Origin: Chrysemys picta bellii
Lineage: Eukaryota > Chordata > Testudines > Emydidae
DNA length: 64,000 bases
Reading direction: 5' to 3'
Assembly: GCF_011386835.1 (NCBI RefSeq)
Contig: NC_088800.1
Coordinates: 16,950,572 to 17,014,571 of the forward strand
The notes under the pieces are model-generated. The model did not search any database. It saw only the letters and a list, made by a program, of their open reading frames with translations, and was not told where the DNA came from. Within the stretch, counting starts at the first letter, position 1, and the number at the start of each line of letters is the position of its first letter. Below, piece by piece: positions 10,566 to 21,470 of this stretch. The position numbers and the translations under genes are program-made.

Positions 10566-11406
10566 TGTTAGGATATAGATATTCAGGCCTGTCTGTAAAG
10601 GCCTATACTTTAAGAACTTAGGTATATGTTTATCATTTAGCTAGTTACAGAGGTATAAAAGAAAGAATCTGTGTAAGGGCCTTCTATCACTGTGACAGTC
10701 TGACGCCCTGTCTTTAAACTAAGGCCTTTGGCTAAGAAGTGGGAGCAGCCATAATCTGGGAAGCATATGGTCACATCCTCACATTCCAAACTAGTCATAG
10801 TGAAATAAGGCAATCTGGGACTGTTAGAAAGGTGATCCAATCTATCACCTCCAGAGAGAGGGAAGAGCCTAGAAGATGTAAAAGGAAATTTAGTTTGATA
10901 GTTTTCTGTTTGGTAAGAACTCACTTATCAATAGACACAGCTGGGAAACCCTTATGTCTTTATAGATGTACTTGTGAAATCCTCACTTCTGTATTGTTTT
11001 GTCGTTATTGTTCCCACTTTGCTATTGTTTATTTGCATGGTCTCTGTCTGATTCTGTGATTGTTTCTGTCTGGTGTATAATTAATTTTGCTGGGTGTAAA
11101 CTAATTAAGGTGGTGGGATATAATTGGTTAGCTAATCATGTTACAATATGTTAGGATTGGTTGGATAAATTTCAGTAGAATGATTGGCTAAGGTATAGCT
11201 AAGAATATTACTATATAAATTAGGGGCAAACAGGAAGTAAGTTGGGATTTGAAAACAGGGAAAAAGGAACTTGGATTTAAGGTTGCTGGAAGTTCACCCC
11301 AATAAACATCTAATTGTTTGCACCTTCGGACTTTGGGTATTGTTGCTCTCTGTTCACACGAGAAGGACCAGGGAAGTGGGAGAGTGAAGGAATAAGCTCT
11401 CTAACA
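10566..11406 (+). mobile_element. Solo LTR of an endogenous retrovirus
   Basis: An 841-bp segment with the ends TGTTAGG...CTAACA, flanked by an exact 5-bp duplication ttttc (10561-10565 and 11407-11411). A TATA-like tatataaat sits at about 11212 and an AATAAA polyadenylation signal at 11301-11306, in the right order for U3-R-U5 on the plus strand. No internal viral genes adjoin it, so the provirus was reduced to one LTR by recombination. The sequence agrees with a turtle LTR family I recall. The open frames inside (10.6-11.06 kb) are chance. Confidence 0.75.
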
Positions 11407-11461
11407 TTTTCCATAAGAGCAATTGCTGTTGTTGCCAAAAAAGATATTATGCACGCTTACA

Positions 11462-11640
11462 TCTATGGCTTGGTCTGCACTTAAAAGTTTTACTGGCACA
11501 GCTGTATCAGTTAGGGATGTGATTTTTCACTGACAGAACTATGCTGGTGAAAGCTCTAGTGTAGATAGAGTTCTATCAATATAACTGGGCTTATACCAAT
11601 ATAGCATATGCCAGTCAGGGGAACCAATATCAAAGCCTAT
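11462..11640. repeat. Decayed inverted-repeat DNA transposon ('ggcttggtct' type)
   Basis: Text such as ggcttggtctgcacttaaa, then ctatgctggtgaaagctcta, gtgtagatagag and ttataccaatatagc matches a widespread reptile non-autonomous DNA transposon with an internal imperfect palindrome. Target duplications are not clear and the right end is uncertain. Confidence 0.4.
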
Positions 11641-11804
11641 TAATTTTCACAGTCACTTCTCATTGCAGCATGATAGATGGAGAGAAGAGAGGCAGCTGAG
11701 CAAAGGTTGTTATATGGACCTTTTTATGAAGACATCCTTAGCCAGACCTCTCTGCTGGGTGAAATCCACCTCACTGGCCAGCAATGAGGTATAACTGATA
11801 CTTA

Positions 11805-12090
11805 GGCTAGGTCTTCATGGGGGGAGGGGGATCCATTTAAGATACGCAAATTCAGCTACGCGAATAGCGTAGCTGAATTCGATGTATCCGAGCCGACTTA
11901 CCCCGCTGTGAGGATGACGGCAAATCGACCGCCGCGGCTCCCCCGTCGACGGTGCTTACTCCTACCTGCGCTGGTGGAGTACGCGCATCGATTCGGGGAT
12001 CGATTGTCGCGTCCTGACAAGACGCGATAATTTGATCCCCGAGAGATCGATTTCTACCCGCCGATCCAGGCGGGTAGTGAAGACAAGCCC
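11805..12090. mobile_element. CpG-dense inverted-repeat transposon, probable Harbinger-type MITE
   Basis: The ends ggctaggtcttca and tgaagacaagccc form an imperfect terminal inverted repeat, and TTA flanks both sides (11802-11804 and 12091-12093), as expected for PIF/Harbinger 3-bp duplications. The interior is unusually rich in CG dinucleotides for this region. It has two clean hairpins, ctacccgcc/ggcgggtag (loop gatcca) and aattcagctacgc/gcgtagctgaatt at about 11849-11879, and a looser one around gtcgcgtc/gacgcgat. The 93-codon minus-strand frame across it is an artefact of high GC. Confidence 0.55.
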
Positions 12091-12335
12091 TTAATGGCTG
12101 AAAGATTTCACAGATAGCCATGGGCAGCTTCAAAAAGTCTCAAATGAAGAAAGGCAGACTTATCTTTTGCTTACATGAAATACTGAAGGATGTCCTCCCT
12201 GGAGAGACTTGATGAGCAAATCAAAGTGCTTAACTGAAAGAAAATAAAGCTTATGGGGCAGGAAGCAAAAATGAGTGTATGACAGGACAACATTCTGCAG
12301 TATCTTTGGGAGACCATATTGTATTAATTATATGA

Positions 12336-12368
12336 ATTACGTATCATTTACGTATCGTTTACGTATCA
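12336..12368. repeat. 11-bp tandem repeat, three units
   Basis: Three consecutive units: attacgtatca, tttacgtatcg, tttacgtatca. Each contains tacgta. Short and with no obvious role. Confidence 0.8.
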
Positions 12369-12419
12369 TTGTGAGCAAGGGATTGTATGCACTTCACAGC
12401 TGAGATGGGCTTATCGAGT

Positions 12420-13495
12420 CAGAGTTTAAGGAAATAAGGGACCACCAAATCATCTAGTCTGACCTCTGGATACCACAGACCACCCAGTACCTGCACACTA
12501 AACCCAAAAACTGAAATTGCCCACAAGAGGCTAGACTACTATTTGCCACCCGCAGAGAATATGAAGGACCGAGGTGCACCAATACTCAAGGTCCCCCACA
12601 ATGGCAAGGAAATGATTTAGTGAAATATGCCCAGATAATACTGGCAAGTATTCCACACCCACACACTGCAGAGGAAAGTAATCCCCAGCCCAAGGTCACT
12701 GCCAATATGACTTGGAGGAAAATTCCTTTCCAGCCCCACACATAACGATCAATTAGATCCTGAGTATGTGAGCAAGAACCAGACAACCAAGCACCTGAGA
12801 GAGAAAATGGTCCATATCACCTCACAGCCTTAGCCCACCCCTCCCAATATCACTGATGCTTCAGTGGAAGGAGATTAAAAAAAACACTCCCAAAATACAT
12901 GGGGGAATGAATCCCTTCCAGACCCCTGCCAGTGGTTGGATGAAACCCTGAAGCATGAGCTTTAGGAACATAAGACATAAACCAGAAGTGAGCCCAGGGC
13001 TGTTGAGCCTTGCCCACCACCAACACAAGCATCCCTGTTATACAATCACATTCATAAATTTGTCCAGCTGTCTCTTAAAATGAATTATGTTGTTTGCCCG
13101 CACAACTCCAATTGTGAGGCTGCTCCAGAACCTCTCCCCTCTGATGGTTAGAAACCTTCTAATTTCTGGCCAGAATTTGTTCATAGCCAGTTCATATCCA
13201 TTTGTTCTTGTGCCAACATTGTCCTTTAGCTTAAATAGTTCTTTGTCCTATCTGGTATTTACTCCCCTCATGTATTTATAGAAAGCAATCATATCCACCT
13301 CAGTCTTCCTTTTGCTAGACTAAACAAGCAAAGCTCTTCCAGTCTCCTCTCCTAAGAGGGGCCCTCCATTCCCCTAGTAGCTCTTCTCTGCACCTGTTCC
13401 TGTTTTAATTCATCTTTTTTGAACATGGGTGACCAGAATGGTACATAGTATTGCAAATGGGGTCTTACCAATGCCTTGTACAATAGCACAAAACC
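12420..13495 (-). mobile_element. CR1 LINE, 3' half
   Basis: Read on the minus strand this runs from the ORF2 carboxy end (about 13495) through the 3' untranslated region to near 12420. A minus-strand frame ending at 13352 encodes a segment starting LYKALVRPHLQYYVPFWSP, followed by a basic KKDELKQEQVQRRATRG stretch, the CR1 C-terminal signature. The 3' untranslated part matches the fragment at 4.3-4.7 kb. It is 5' truncated and has stops, so it is inactive. Confidence 0.75.
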
Positions 13496-14099
13496 TTTAC
13501 AGAGAATTGTTCTGTTCTGCCAGACACTCAGATTTTTTGCAAGAATTTGTGCCAAGCCAAGCAGGTCCAAATGACATGCTAGTGGTGGAGCCCATTCTAC
13601 CGTTTGGCTCTCACTGTTCATTGTTGCCACTGACAGAATTGCTCTAGTGTTAGAAGTGGTGGCAAAATCTGCCAAAAAACAAACACACAACACACACTAG
13701 TGTAGAAAGAACCTGAGAGTCAACTGACAAAGTGAAAGGGGAACCATCATTATCCTTCATGGATAGAGAGTGGTATGAATCTTAATGGCAAGAGGTAGAA
13801 AAAGACTTCCTAGTTTATCAGTTGCACCCATTAGGATATAGTCTTCTAGTAGAAGATACACCAGATATTCAACTATGCTACATTAGAAGAGAAACAACTT
13901 TTTACTTTTCCTGCTTTAGGCCAAATCAGATGCGAATTCACCAGTATAAAACATTCATACCTTGGATCATTCATCAATGACTCCATTCATTCGTTAAATT
14001 AATGGAGTTACAGCAGGGATGAATTTAGAACATTAAGGATTTTGGGGGGCAGTGTTTGATTTTTTTTTCTTTTAATTTTCACACCTTAAGGTATTAAGA

Positions 14100-14909
14100 A
14101 TTGTCACTACCATTTTGAACCGATTGCTTCCCCTCCTTACTGCTACCACAGGTCTGACCTTCTCATTAAATTCCTCTCCCCAATCTCACATGTCATTTCT
14201 TGCTTCCCTAACTTTGTTTCTTACATTATTGCCCTAGTCATCTCCATGTGATGAGGAGAAAAATCACAACCACCTGAAAACACCCTTCTTTGCTTGCTGC
14301 TCACCATCTCCTCTCTCAAGGATTATTCCTTGGTACGTTCTAGGGAAGGTGGCCTCTCCAGCTTTCTGACGCTCTCTCCTAGCTCGACCTCTCTGACTTC
14401 TCTCCACACAAGCTTTTGACTCTTTCACATTTCTGCTCTTCCTCAGGTGATCAAGGACCTGCTTTTTTTTTTTTATACTGGGCTTGGATCGTTCTCTCTT
14501 CGGCTAATTTATCTGTATGACAATACTGATCATTTATTCTGTCCTTCCTGAACACTGTAAGTAAGGAGACAGCTTCTTTGGTGATCTCCTCTCACAGCTT
14601 AAACCTTTTTCATACCTTTCAGGCTTTATATCTTCTCTGCTCCTCACTGCTTAAGACGCTGTGTCCTTGACTTTATTTGGCTTTATTTTCTTCTCTATCT
14701 TCTTCCTCTAGGACATCTTCTCACTATTACTGTAGTTGCAACCTCTCTTGTTACTTTTATGCAGTTAACATACAGCTTTGCAGTTCTCTGACTCACTATC
14801 TTATCTCTCAATCCTCCGTATATTTCACTGTCTTGACTCTATTGGCACCTGGGTACAGAATATTGGTTTTACTACAGACTGGTTCAAAGATTGAAGGTTT
14901 TTTATTTTT
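14100..14909. other. Pyrimidine-rich non-coding stretch
   Basis: The plus strand is markedly rich in C and T (tcttcctctaggacatcttc and similar). The same bias continues beyond PLE copy 3 to about 15.65 kb. No repeat family, coding frame or tandem unit could be named. The frames at 14677-14919 and 15185-15394 are low-complexity Ser/Phe/Leu-rich products of this bias. Confidence 0.5.
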
Positions 14910-14918
14910 TTCTGGGTG

Positions 14919-15052
14919 AAAAGAACAGGAGTACTTGTGGCACCTTAGAGACTAACAAATTTATTTGAGCATAAGCTTTTGTTAGTCTCTAAGGTGTCAC
15001 AAGTACTCCTGTTCTTTTTGCGGATACAGACTAACACGGCTGCTACTCTGAA
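14919..15052 (+). mobile_element. Penelope-like element terminal repeat, fold-back copy 3
   Basis: A compact hairpin. The 41-nt arms at 14919-14959 and 14978-15018 are complementary with one mismatch, around an 18-nt loop. The plus-strand right side continues into the 33-nt tail ending gctgctactctgaa. The flanks repeat ttctgggtgaaaag (14910-14923 and 15053-15066); its last bases overlap the A-rich start of the element, so the left edge is ambiguous by a few bases. The hammerhead core is absent: only part of the gagcataagct segment remains in the loop. Confidence 0.75.
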
Positions 15053-15066
15053 TTCTGGGTGAAAAG

Positions 15067-16559
15067 TTCTCTGCCCCATCTCTCCAATTCTGTTGTCACT
15101 CTCCTCAATTAAGACCTCAATTTTACACCTCCAGATACCAGAAGCCTAAGACACCCTTAACCCTGCACTTCCCTTTCCCCTCCTGTGTCTGAAAGTCAGC
15201 TTACGACTGTTTCCAGAACATTGCAGAAATTCATATTCATGCTTCTATCCCTTTCCAACTTGGCTACTGAAATTCCCTTTACCCGCTCCCATCCCCTTTT
15301 TCACTTTCTTTTATTTCCCCATTCCTTCAAGTCACTTATTCAACCTCTCTCTTTGAAGCCCTCCTTTAACAATATTCTTCGATTTAACCCATGACTGAAA
15401 ATAAACCAATATACCCTTCTCACATTTTCTCTTCTCTTTCTTGAATAATTAGGTAATTAGTTTGCAAGAATGCTTACTTGTATTACTGCTGCTTTTAAGG
15501 TACAGTTCTGTCTTCTTTTGCTCAAGTCCATCTCCACCTTTCTCATTCTGCCTTGCTATCTGTATGCAAGTCACTTTTCACAATTCTGTAAAGCATTATC
15601 TCATTATTCTATCTCTCACTGTTGAGCATTTCAGAAACTGTGTGTGAAAGATGAGATATAAAAATAAATTGAATTGGAATACATGATGCTAAGATCTTCA
15701 GAGAGATGCAGTCCTGCACTTAAACTGACTACATTCATAGTGCATATGTAATCTGACAGCTACTGGCAATATTTGCCAGTGTTGCTCCTGTCACACATCA
15801 AAAAGATTAATATAAGGGAATTAAAGTTTTAACAATTCCTGATAATCAGACTCATGGTCACATAGTTGCTGGGCTATTAGTAACAAATCTGACAAAAACA
15901 CTTGAATGATTGGGAATTATACTTTGTGTCCTGTTTGACCTTCAGAGTAAGTTCAACGGGTCTTGAGTAACAGTCTCATTACTGGCGTCCTGTCCAACAT
16001 ATCTGGGTAGCAGTCTCATTACCAGCCAGCATTAATGAAACATAGAAAGAAGTTTGCAAAAGCTGTAGGAGATTACCTGTATGACAGTAAAATCAAAACA
16101 TATTTTCAGTGTATTATGGAGCATTTTTAAACAGGTGTGTTCTGGACTATATTAGGACTTTTAAGTAAAAAGACTTCACTGATCAGCCCATGAGTCCTAT
16201 GGGAAATAAGATGGCAGAGATCTACGTTCTCCAGTGACTACAGTGGAAAGGATGAAACTTTGACTACATGATAACTCACAACTGTAATTATAGAATGATC
16301 TCTAATTGAGATATCATGAAAAGGAAGAACATTCAAAAGACCATTGTATATCCTTGAGAAGAGTTGTTGCATATGGCCCTTCTGACATGCTGAATGTTAC
16401 CTGTCTTGAAACGTCTCCATCACATCATGGAGATAAATGAGCATGATTTTGAAAGATACCTTTTTAGGTGTTAGATTTTAAAATACAGAAACATTTATGC
16501 AGAAAAAACAGAATACTACTTCAACTACCCCTCCCCAACATTGAATTGGAAGGAAAAGG
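15067..16559. other. Non-coding stretch, first part pyrimidine-rich
   Basis: No gene or nameable repeat. The stretch to about 15.65 kb carries the same C/T bias as the sequence upstream of PLE copy 3, so that copy interrupted it. The remainder is AT-rich unique-looking sequence. Confidence 0.5.
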
Positions 16560-16957
16560 GTTTTTGTTAAGGTTGTTGATTGATCGCAGTTAACTCACAC
16601 GATTAACTCAAAAAATTAATTGCGATTAAAAAAATAAATCACGATTCAAGAGAATACCAATTGAAATTTATTAAATATTTTTGGATGTTTTTCTACATTT
16701 TCAAATACATCTATTTCAATTACAACACAGAATACAAAGTGTACAGCGCTCACTTCATATTTTTTATTACAAATATTTGAACTGTAAAAATGATAAACAA
16801 AAGAAATAGTATTTTTCAATTCACCTCATGCAAGTACTGTAGTGCAATCTCTTTATCATGAAAGTGCAAGTTACAAATGTAGGGGTTTTTTTTGTTACAT
16901 CACTGCACTCAAAAACAAAACAATGTAAAACTTTAGAGCCTACAAGTCCACTCAGTC

Positions 16958-17113
16958 CTATTTCTTGTTCAGCCAATCGCTAAGAGAAACAAGTTTGTTT
17001 ACATTTACGGGAGATAATGCTGTCCAATTCTTAATTACAATGTCACCTGAAAGTGAGAACAGGTGTTCGCATGGCACTGTTGTAGATGGCGTCGCAAGAT
17101 ATTTATGCGCCAG
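16958..17113 (-). pseudogene. hAT transposase C-terminal (hATC) fragment, left arm
   Basis: On the minus strand this reads an open segment of about 50 codons with VPCEHLFSLSGDIV and then LSPVNVNKLVSLSDWLNKK before a stop at 16958-16960. This is the hATC dimerisation signature (the S/C-E-R/H-LFS...GDIV...LSP pattern). Upstream the frame is closed, so only the tail of the protein is present. It is the inverted counterpart of the plus-strand fragment ending at 17862 and is slightly closer to the usual hATC pattern (GD and LSP retained, where the other copy has AD and LSF). Confidence 0.75.
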
Positions 17114-17349
17114 ATTAACTAAACATTAATTTGCCTCTTCATGCTTTGGCCATCGTTCCAGAGGACATGCTTCCATGCTGAAGACGCTTGTTAAAAAAAT
17201 AATGCATTAATTAAATTTGTGACTGAACTCCTTGGAGGAGAATTGTATGTATCTGGCTCTGTTTTACCCGCATTCTGCCATATATTTCCTATTATGGCAG
17301 TCTCAGATGATGACCCGGCACATGTTGTTCATTTTAAGAACATTTTCAC

Positions 17350-17862
17350 TGCAAATTTAACAGAATACAAGAAGACATCAATCTGAAATTTCTAAAGATA
17401 GCTACAGCACTCAACCCAAGATTTAAGAATCTGAAGTGCCTTCCAAAATCTGAGAGGGATGAGGTGTGGAGCATGCTTTCAGAAATCTTAAAAGAGCAAC
17501 ACTCTGATGTGGAAACTACAGAATCCAAACCACTAAAAAAGAAAATCAACCTTCTGTTGGTGGCATCTGACTCAGATGATGAAAATGAACATGAGTCAAT
17601 CTGCACTGCTTTGGATAGTTATTGAGCAGAACCTGTCATCAGCATGAATGCATGTCCTTTGGAATGGTGGTTGAAGCATGAAGGGACATATGAATCTTTA
17701 GCAAATCTGGCATGCAAATATCTTGTGACACCGGCTACAATAGTGCCATGCAAACACCTGTTCTCACATTCAGCTGACATTGTAAACAAGAAATGGGCAG
17801 CATTATCTTTTGCAAATGTAAACAAACTTGTTTGTCTGAGTGATTGGCTGAACAAGAAGTAG
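17350..17862 (+). pseudogene. hAT transposase C-terminal fragment, central/right copy
   Basis: One plus-strand frame carries ATALNPRFKNLKCLPKSER (the LDPRFK-type motif of hAT transposases), an acidic linker (VASDSDDENEHES), a TGA stop at 17623-17625, and then the hATC region EWWLKHEGTYESLANLA...VPCKHLFSHSADIVNKK...LSDWLNKK, ending in TAG at 17860-17862. The family enzyme is several hundred residues with a DDE/RNase-H-like core; the amino half is missing. The stop and an upstream frame change near 17370 make it non-functional. It resembles ZBED-related transposases. Confidence 0.75.
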
Positions 17863-18071
17863 GACTGATTGGATTTGTAGGCTCTAAAGTTTTACATTAT
17901 TTTTGAATGCAGTTATTTTTTGTACATAATTCTACATTCGTTAGTTCAACTTCCATGATAAAGAGATTGCACTACAGTACTTGTAGTAGGTGAAATGAAA
18001 AATAGGATTTATTTTGTTTTTTTACAGTGCAAATATTTGTAATAAAAAATATAAAGTGAGCACTGTACACT

Positions 18072-18200
18072 TTCAGAGTAGCAGCCGTGTTAGTCTGTAT
18101 CCGCAAAAAGAAGAACAGGAGGACTTGTGGCACCTTAGAGACTAACAAATTTATTAGAGCATAAGCTTTCGTGGACTACAGCCCACTTCTTCGGATGCAT
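18072..18200 (-). mobile_element. Penelope-like element terminal repeat, simple copy 5
   Basis: The only copy here that is not folded back. It runs from the tail (ttcagagtagcagccgtg) through ggaggacttgtggcacc to cttcttcggatgcat and stops there, just beyond the hammerhead core. Sense is minus. The mirror-image left end of the host hAT gives the empty site as about ctgtacactttgtattctgtg; compared with it, the insertion has no visible target duplication and a gt appears lost. It shares the ggaggacttg variant with copy 4. Confidence 0.7.
18157..18194 (-). ncRNA. Hammerhead ribozyme-like motif in PLE copy 5
   Basis: On the minus strand: CCGAAGA, stem II GUGG(G)...(U)CCAC, GAAA, GC-UUAU-GC, UC. 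It is identical to the core in copy 4. U4 of the consensus is C. The inferred cleavage position is opposite 18157. Confidence 0.5.
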
Positions 18201-18355
18201 ATTCTGTGTTATACTTTAAATCAATATATTTTGGATGTTGTCTACATTTTTCAAAATATTTAAATAAGTGGTATTCATTATTGTTTAACAGCGCGATTAA
18301 TCACACAATTAATCACAATTAATTTTTGTAATCGCTTGACAGCCCTAGTTTTTGT

Positions 18356-19422
18356 TTTAAGCCTGCAGTAATGAAACATTTATAAATCTGTCTAATAATG
18401 TTGCAGGAATTCAGCAATAAGCAACAGCAACACTAAAATGGATTCAGTCCTTCCACTGAATCTCTGCTTACAATAATCTCTCATGCCAACTTTGGCAGTC
18501 TAGATCCAATCTCCATTTAGAAGCCATTTAGCCATGAATTGTAAACTTTAAATCATCATTTGACATGATGAAAGATTCCAAACAGACAAATTCTTTTTTT
18601 TTTTTAAGAAAGATTACATGCGTGCTGGAGAATACAAGCATTTTATCAATATTTATAGTAATTCTCAACCAGTTTTGTACATTAATGTTCTAGCTTTAAA
18701 TTATAGAGAAGCTGACAACACATGGTATAAGCACCAATTTCATTTATTCCACTAATAACTTGCAACCTGTTATCATTCTATGAGAGTGCACATAAATGTA
18801 TTAGTATGAATTAGTTATGCATGCCTGAATGTGCATGAATCCTTCTTAATGGCTCCGGGTTATTAAGAATCTGATATTCCCCAAATACATTATCCAGAAG
18901 TATGCATGGAAGCAGCAGAACTTAATCCTGCAGCACTCTGGTCTCTCTCTACTTAAGTCTGCTGTGGAAAAGTAATTTTGAATCTTCGTTTTTGCTGCTG
19001 CAAATGTATGGCCTTTTAGCTTGCCTCAGGTTGCGGATAAGCAAGATGAGATCCTATCTGCAGAGTCACGAGTGCCACTAAAAGACTTGTTCTATCTTCT
19101 GGAGTTTACATAACCATTTGACAGCTTGCCATACAGAGATGAATGAATTTTAGGACATAAGTTAATGAGGGAAGATAGCCCAGGGGACACAAAAATCCAC
19201 ACAATGCTGTTTGCAGAAATTATATTAAAAAAGGTTTGGTATTCATAAACAATGAATGGCAACTTAAAATCTTTACCTGTTAGAAATACAATTTTTTTAA
19301 CCTTTAAAATTTCACTCCTGTTTATTTCACTGGCTAGAGCATGCTGAAACTCATATTTATTTTAAACAACCATTTATTCGTTGAAATAAGTATGCAAGTA
19401 GCACTACACAGGTTTCCTTTTC
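18356..19422. other. AT-rich non-coding stretch
   Basis: No gene or nameable repeat. The block around 18690-18900 is repeat-free, with words such as tgcatgcctgaatgtgcat and ccgggttattaagaatc, and is listed as a possible conserved element. Confidence 0.5.
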
Positions 19423-19430
19423 TTCTAAAA

Positions 19431-19650
19431 CAGTGGTTCTCAAACTATTGTACTGGTGACCCTTTTCACACAGCAAGTCTCTGAGTGCGACCCCCCCTTA
19501 AAAATGAAAAACACTTTTTTACATTTAACACTATTATAAATGCTGGAGGCAAAGTGGAGTTTGGGGGCTGAAGCTGACAGCTCGTGACCCCCCCACCTAA
19601 TAATCTCACAGCCTCCTGAGGGGTGACGATCCCCAGTTTGAGAACCCCTG
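19431..19650. mobile_element. hAT-type MITE, 220 bp
   Basis: Terminal inverted repeats cagtggttctcaaact and agtttgagaacccctg, with an exact 8-bp duplication ttctaaaa (19423-19430 and 19651-19658). The interior contains gtgacccttttcac and gctcgtgacccccccacc. Non-autonomous. Its ends match the right end of the GC-rich repeat at 46.6-46.79 kb. Confidence 0.85.
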
Positions 19651-19659
19651 TTCTAAAAT

Positions 19660-21385
19660 GACTTGCATTTTACAAACACAAGGTCAGATTCTGATGCCCT
19701 TCTCTTGCTATATAGCATACTTTACTCACAATTTGCTCCACTGATTCCAATAAAACTACTCATGGGGTAGGGTATCACTCAGTGTGGATAAGGATGGAAG
19801 GATCTGCCCTGAGCTAGTACACCAAAGGAACATTATTTTATATTCATGTCGAGCTAAGGATTTAATTTTTATTAACTTAAGAGAAACTCATTTTCATACT
19901 ACTATATAGAAACTGCACCTGAATACACTACAAACTGGAATAACTAACTAAGAAGCGACCTAGATTTAGACTGATATTTGGCCAGCGCACCACTATGAGG
20001 GAGTAAGAACCCTTCCCCCGCCCTTCCCCTGCCCTCCCCATATCTCCTAAGCAAGTTACTCAGACATTGGGTCCTGGAACATAAGAGTAACACTCCCTCC
20101 TCACAGCAGATGGGAGGGGAAGGGGAATTATTACTCCTCAGGAGCAAGGAAAAAGATGGGAAGAAATTGTGTCATGGTGTTTCTGTGAGTCATATTCTCC
20201 TGCTTATCATTTCACTGCCCAGTGGAATGAACAACAACATTTTTGTCAAATTGAAGGGAACCCCTCTGCCCCCCAGAATAAATGAAGATTAGAAATGTTA
20301 AGCTCAGAGGAAAGTGAATAGATAATTTCCATTCCAAACTTGATCTTAGAGTCACAGAGAATATACTGAAGGATAGTGCTCCACCTCTAAACAGTCTCAT
20401 ACAGAAGAGTTCTGTTTTCTTAGGAATTGTCCATACAATAGCAAGGCACATTTCAACACAGCATGAAAAGAGAAATATGGCTACAATATTTTTTGGGGAA
20501 ACTTCCCACTACTCTCTTTAATAAAATAGTCACCATGGGAATTGCATGACCTCACATTTTTGGATGCTAAGAAAAATAAGGCAGAAAATACAAGATTATA
20601 CCACTTTTTGTTCTTTTATTCCCAGAAAGTAGTAAAATCACCAGTTATTAAAGTAACTCTGTAGTCTGATAACCCATTATCCCTGGCATTAAATAACTAA
20701 CTTTACTGAGACGATGATCCACGCTGATAGCCCAGGAAATATAATCTAAAAAAGGATACCATTTTAAAAAATGGTATCTGTGAATTAGAAATGTCTGCAC
20801 ATCTGTTAGGTACATTGGTCTCAGTATTAAAGTATCTTATGTTCAAGGCCAGCAGGGGTTTTAAGTCTACATCACTCTACCTATCAAGTCTCCCATCATG
20901 TTTGATATAATTCAAATTTTTAAAAGCTTGATTTTTCTTTTCTTCAAGGTAGTAGGGGCTGGGTAGGGGAATAGAAGCAGCACATGTACCTCAAGGAATA
21001 ACCTGTGATATCTTTTGTGTAACATGGTGAATTGTGCATCCACTGCTCTGAATTTAAATCATCACACTACCTGAAAAACACACCAAAACAAAAGGGCATG
21101 GATTCTCCCTAACTAGTCATTTATTATGCTTCAACTAATTGACAAAATTGGTATTGTGTTGCAAAATGTCTCTCACCAACTGATTAATATGTTTTTAGAC
21201 ACTGCACAAATCTATATTAATGAACAAAAAATGAACTAAACAGTAACAAGAAATTGGTGACAGGTTACTATCAGCTTTGTCCATTTCCTGGAGAAAGACT
21301 GGTTCTTCACATTTCCAGGCAAACATATTAGCAAATTCCTTAATATGATCATCAGGAGTGACACTTTGTCCAGCATATGGCAATT
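19660..21385. other. Non-coding stretch
   Basis: No gene. A short inverted repeat, gataccatttt and aaaatggtatc with a 2-nt loop, lies at about 20755-20778. At 19.69-19.8 kb there are faint words of an old palindromic repeat (ggtcagattctgatgccc). Nothing else is recognised. Confidence 0.5.
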
Positions 21386-21470
21386 TGTATGGCCATCCTG
21401 GGTTAGACCCCAGGTCCATCTAGCTCAGTAACCTGTCTCTGACAGTGGTCAATATCAGATACTTCAGTGG
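21386..21470 (-). mobile_element. CR1 LINE 3' end, short remnant
   Basis: Reads atggccatcctgggttagac, then ccaggtccatctagctcagt and ctctgacagtggtcaatatc. This is the reverse complement of the CR1 3' end. The boundary after about 21470 is unclear. Confidence 0.65.

Larger units (their letters stand above)
16568..18347 (+). mobile_element. hAT transposon with inverted duplicated ends
   Basis: The ends are taaggttgttgat and gcttgacagcccta, with an exact 8-bp duplication gtttttgt (16560-16567 and 18348-18355). The outer ends are rich in atta/ttaatcgcgatt-type words. About 600 bp of the left end (to about 17186) is an inverted, diverged copy of the right end (from about 17636), including the coding region for the transposase dimerisation domain, its 3' untranslated part and the tip. 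The centre keeps more transposase sequence in plus orientation. PLE copy 5 is inserted near the right end. Without that insert the element is about 1.65 kb. It is non-autonomous. Confidence 0.8.

Noticed and set aside
10637..11059. Frames inside the LTR
   Set aside because: Short and overlapping on both strands of a solo LTR; no viral protein similarity.
12336..12368. CRISPR-like or satellite array
   Set aside because: Only three 11-bp units with no spacers; a short local duplication.
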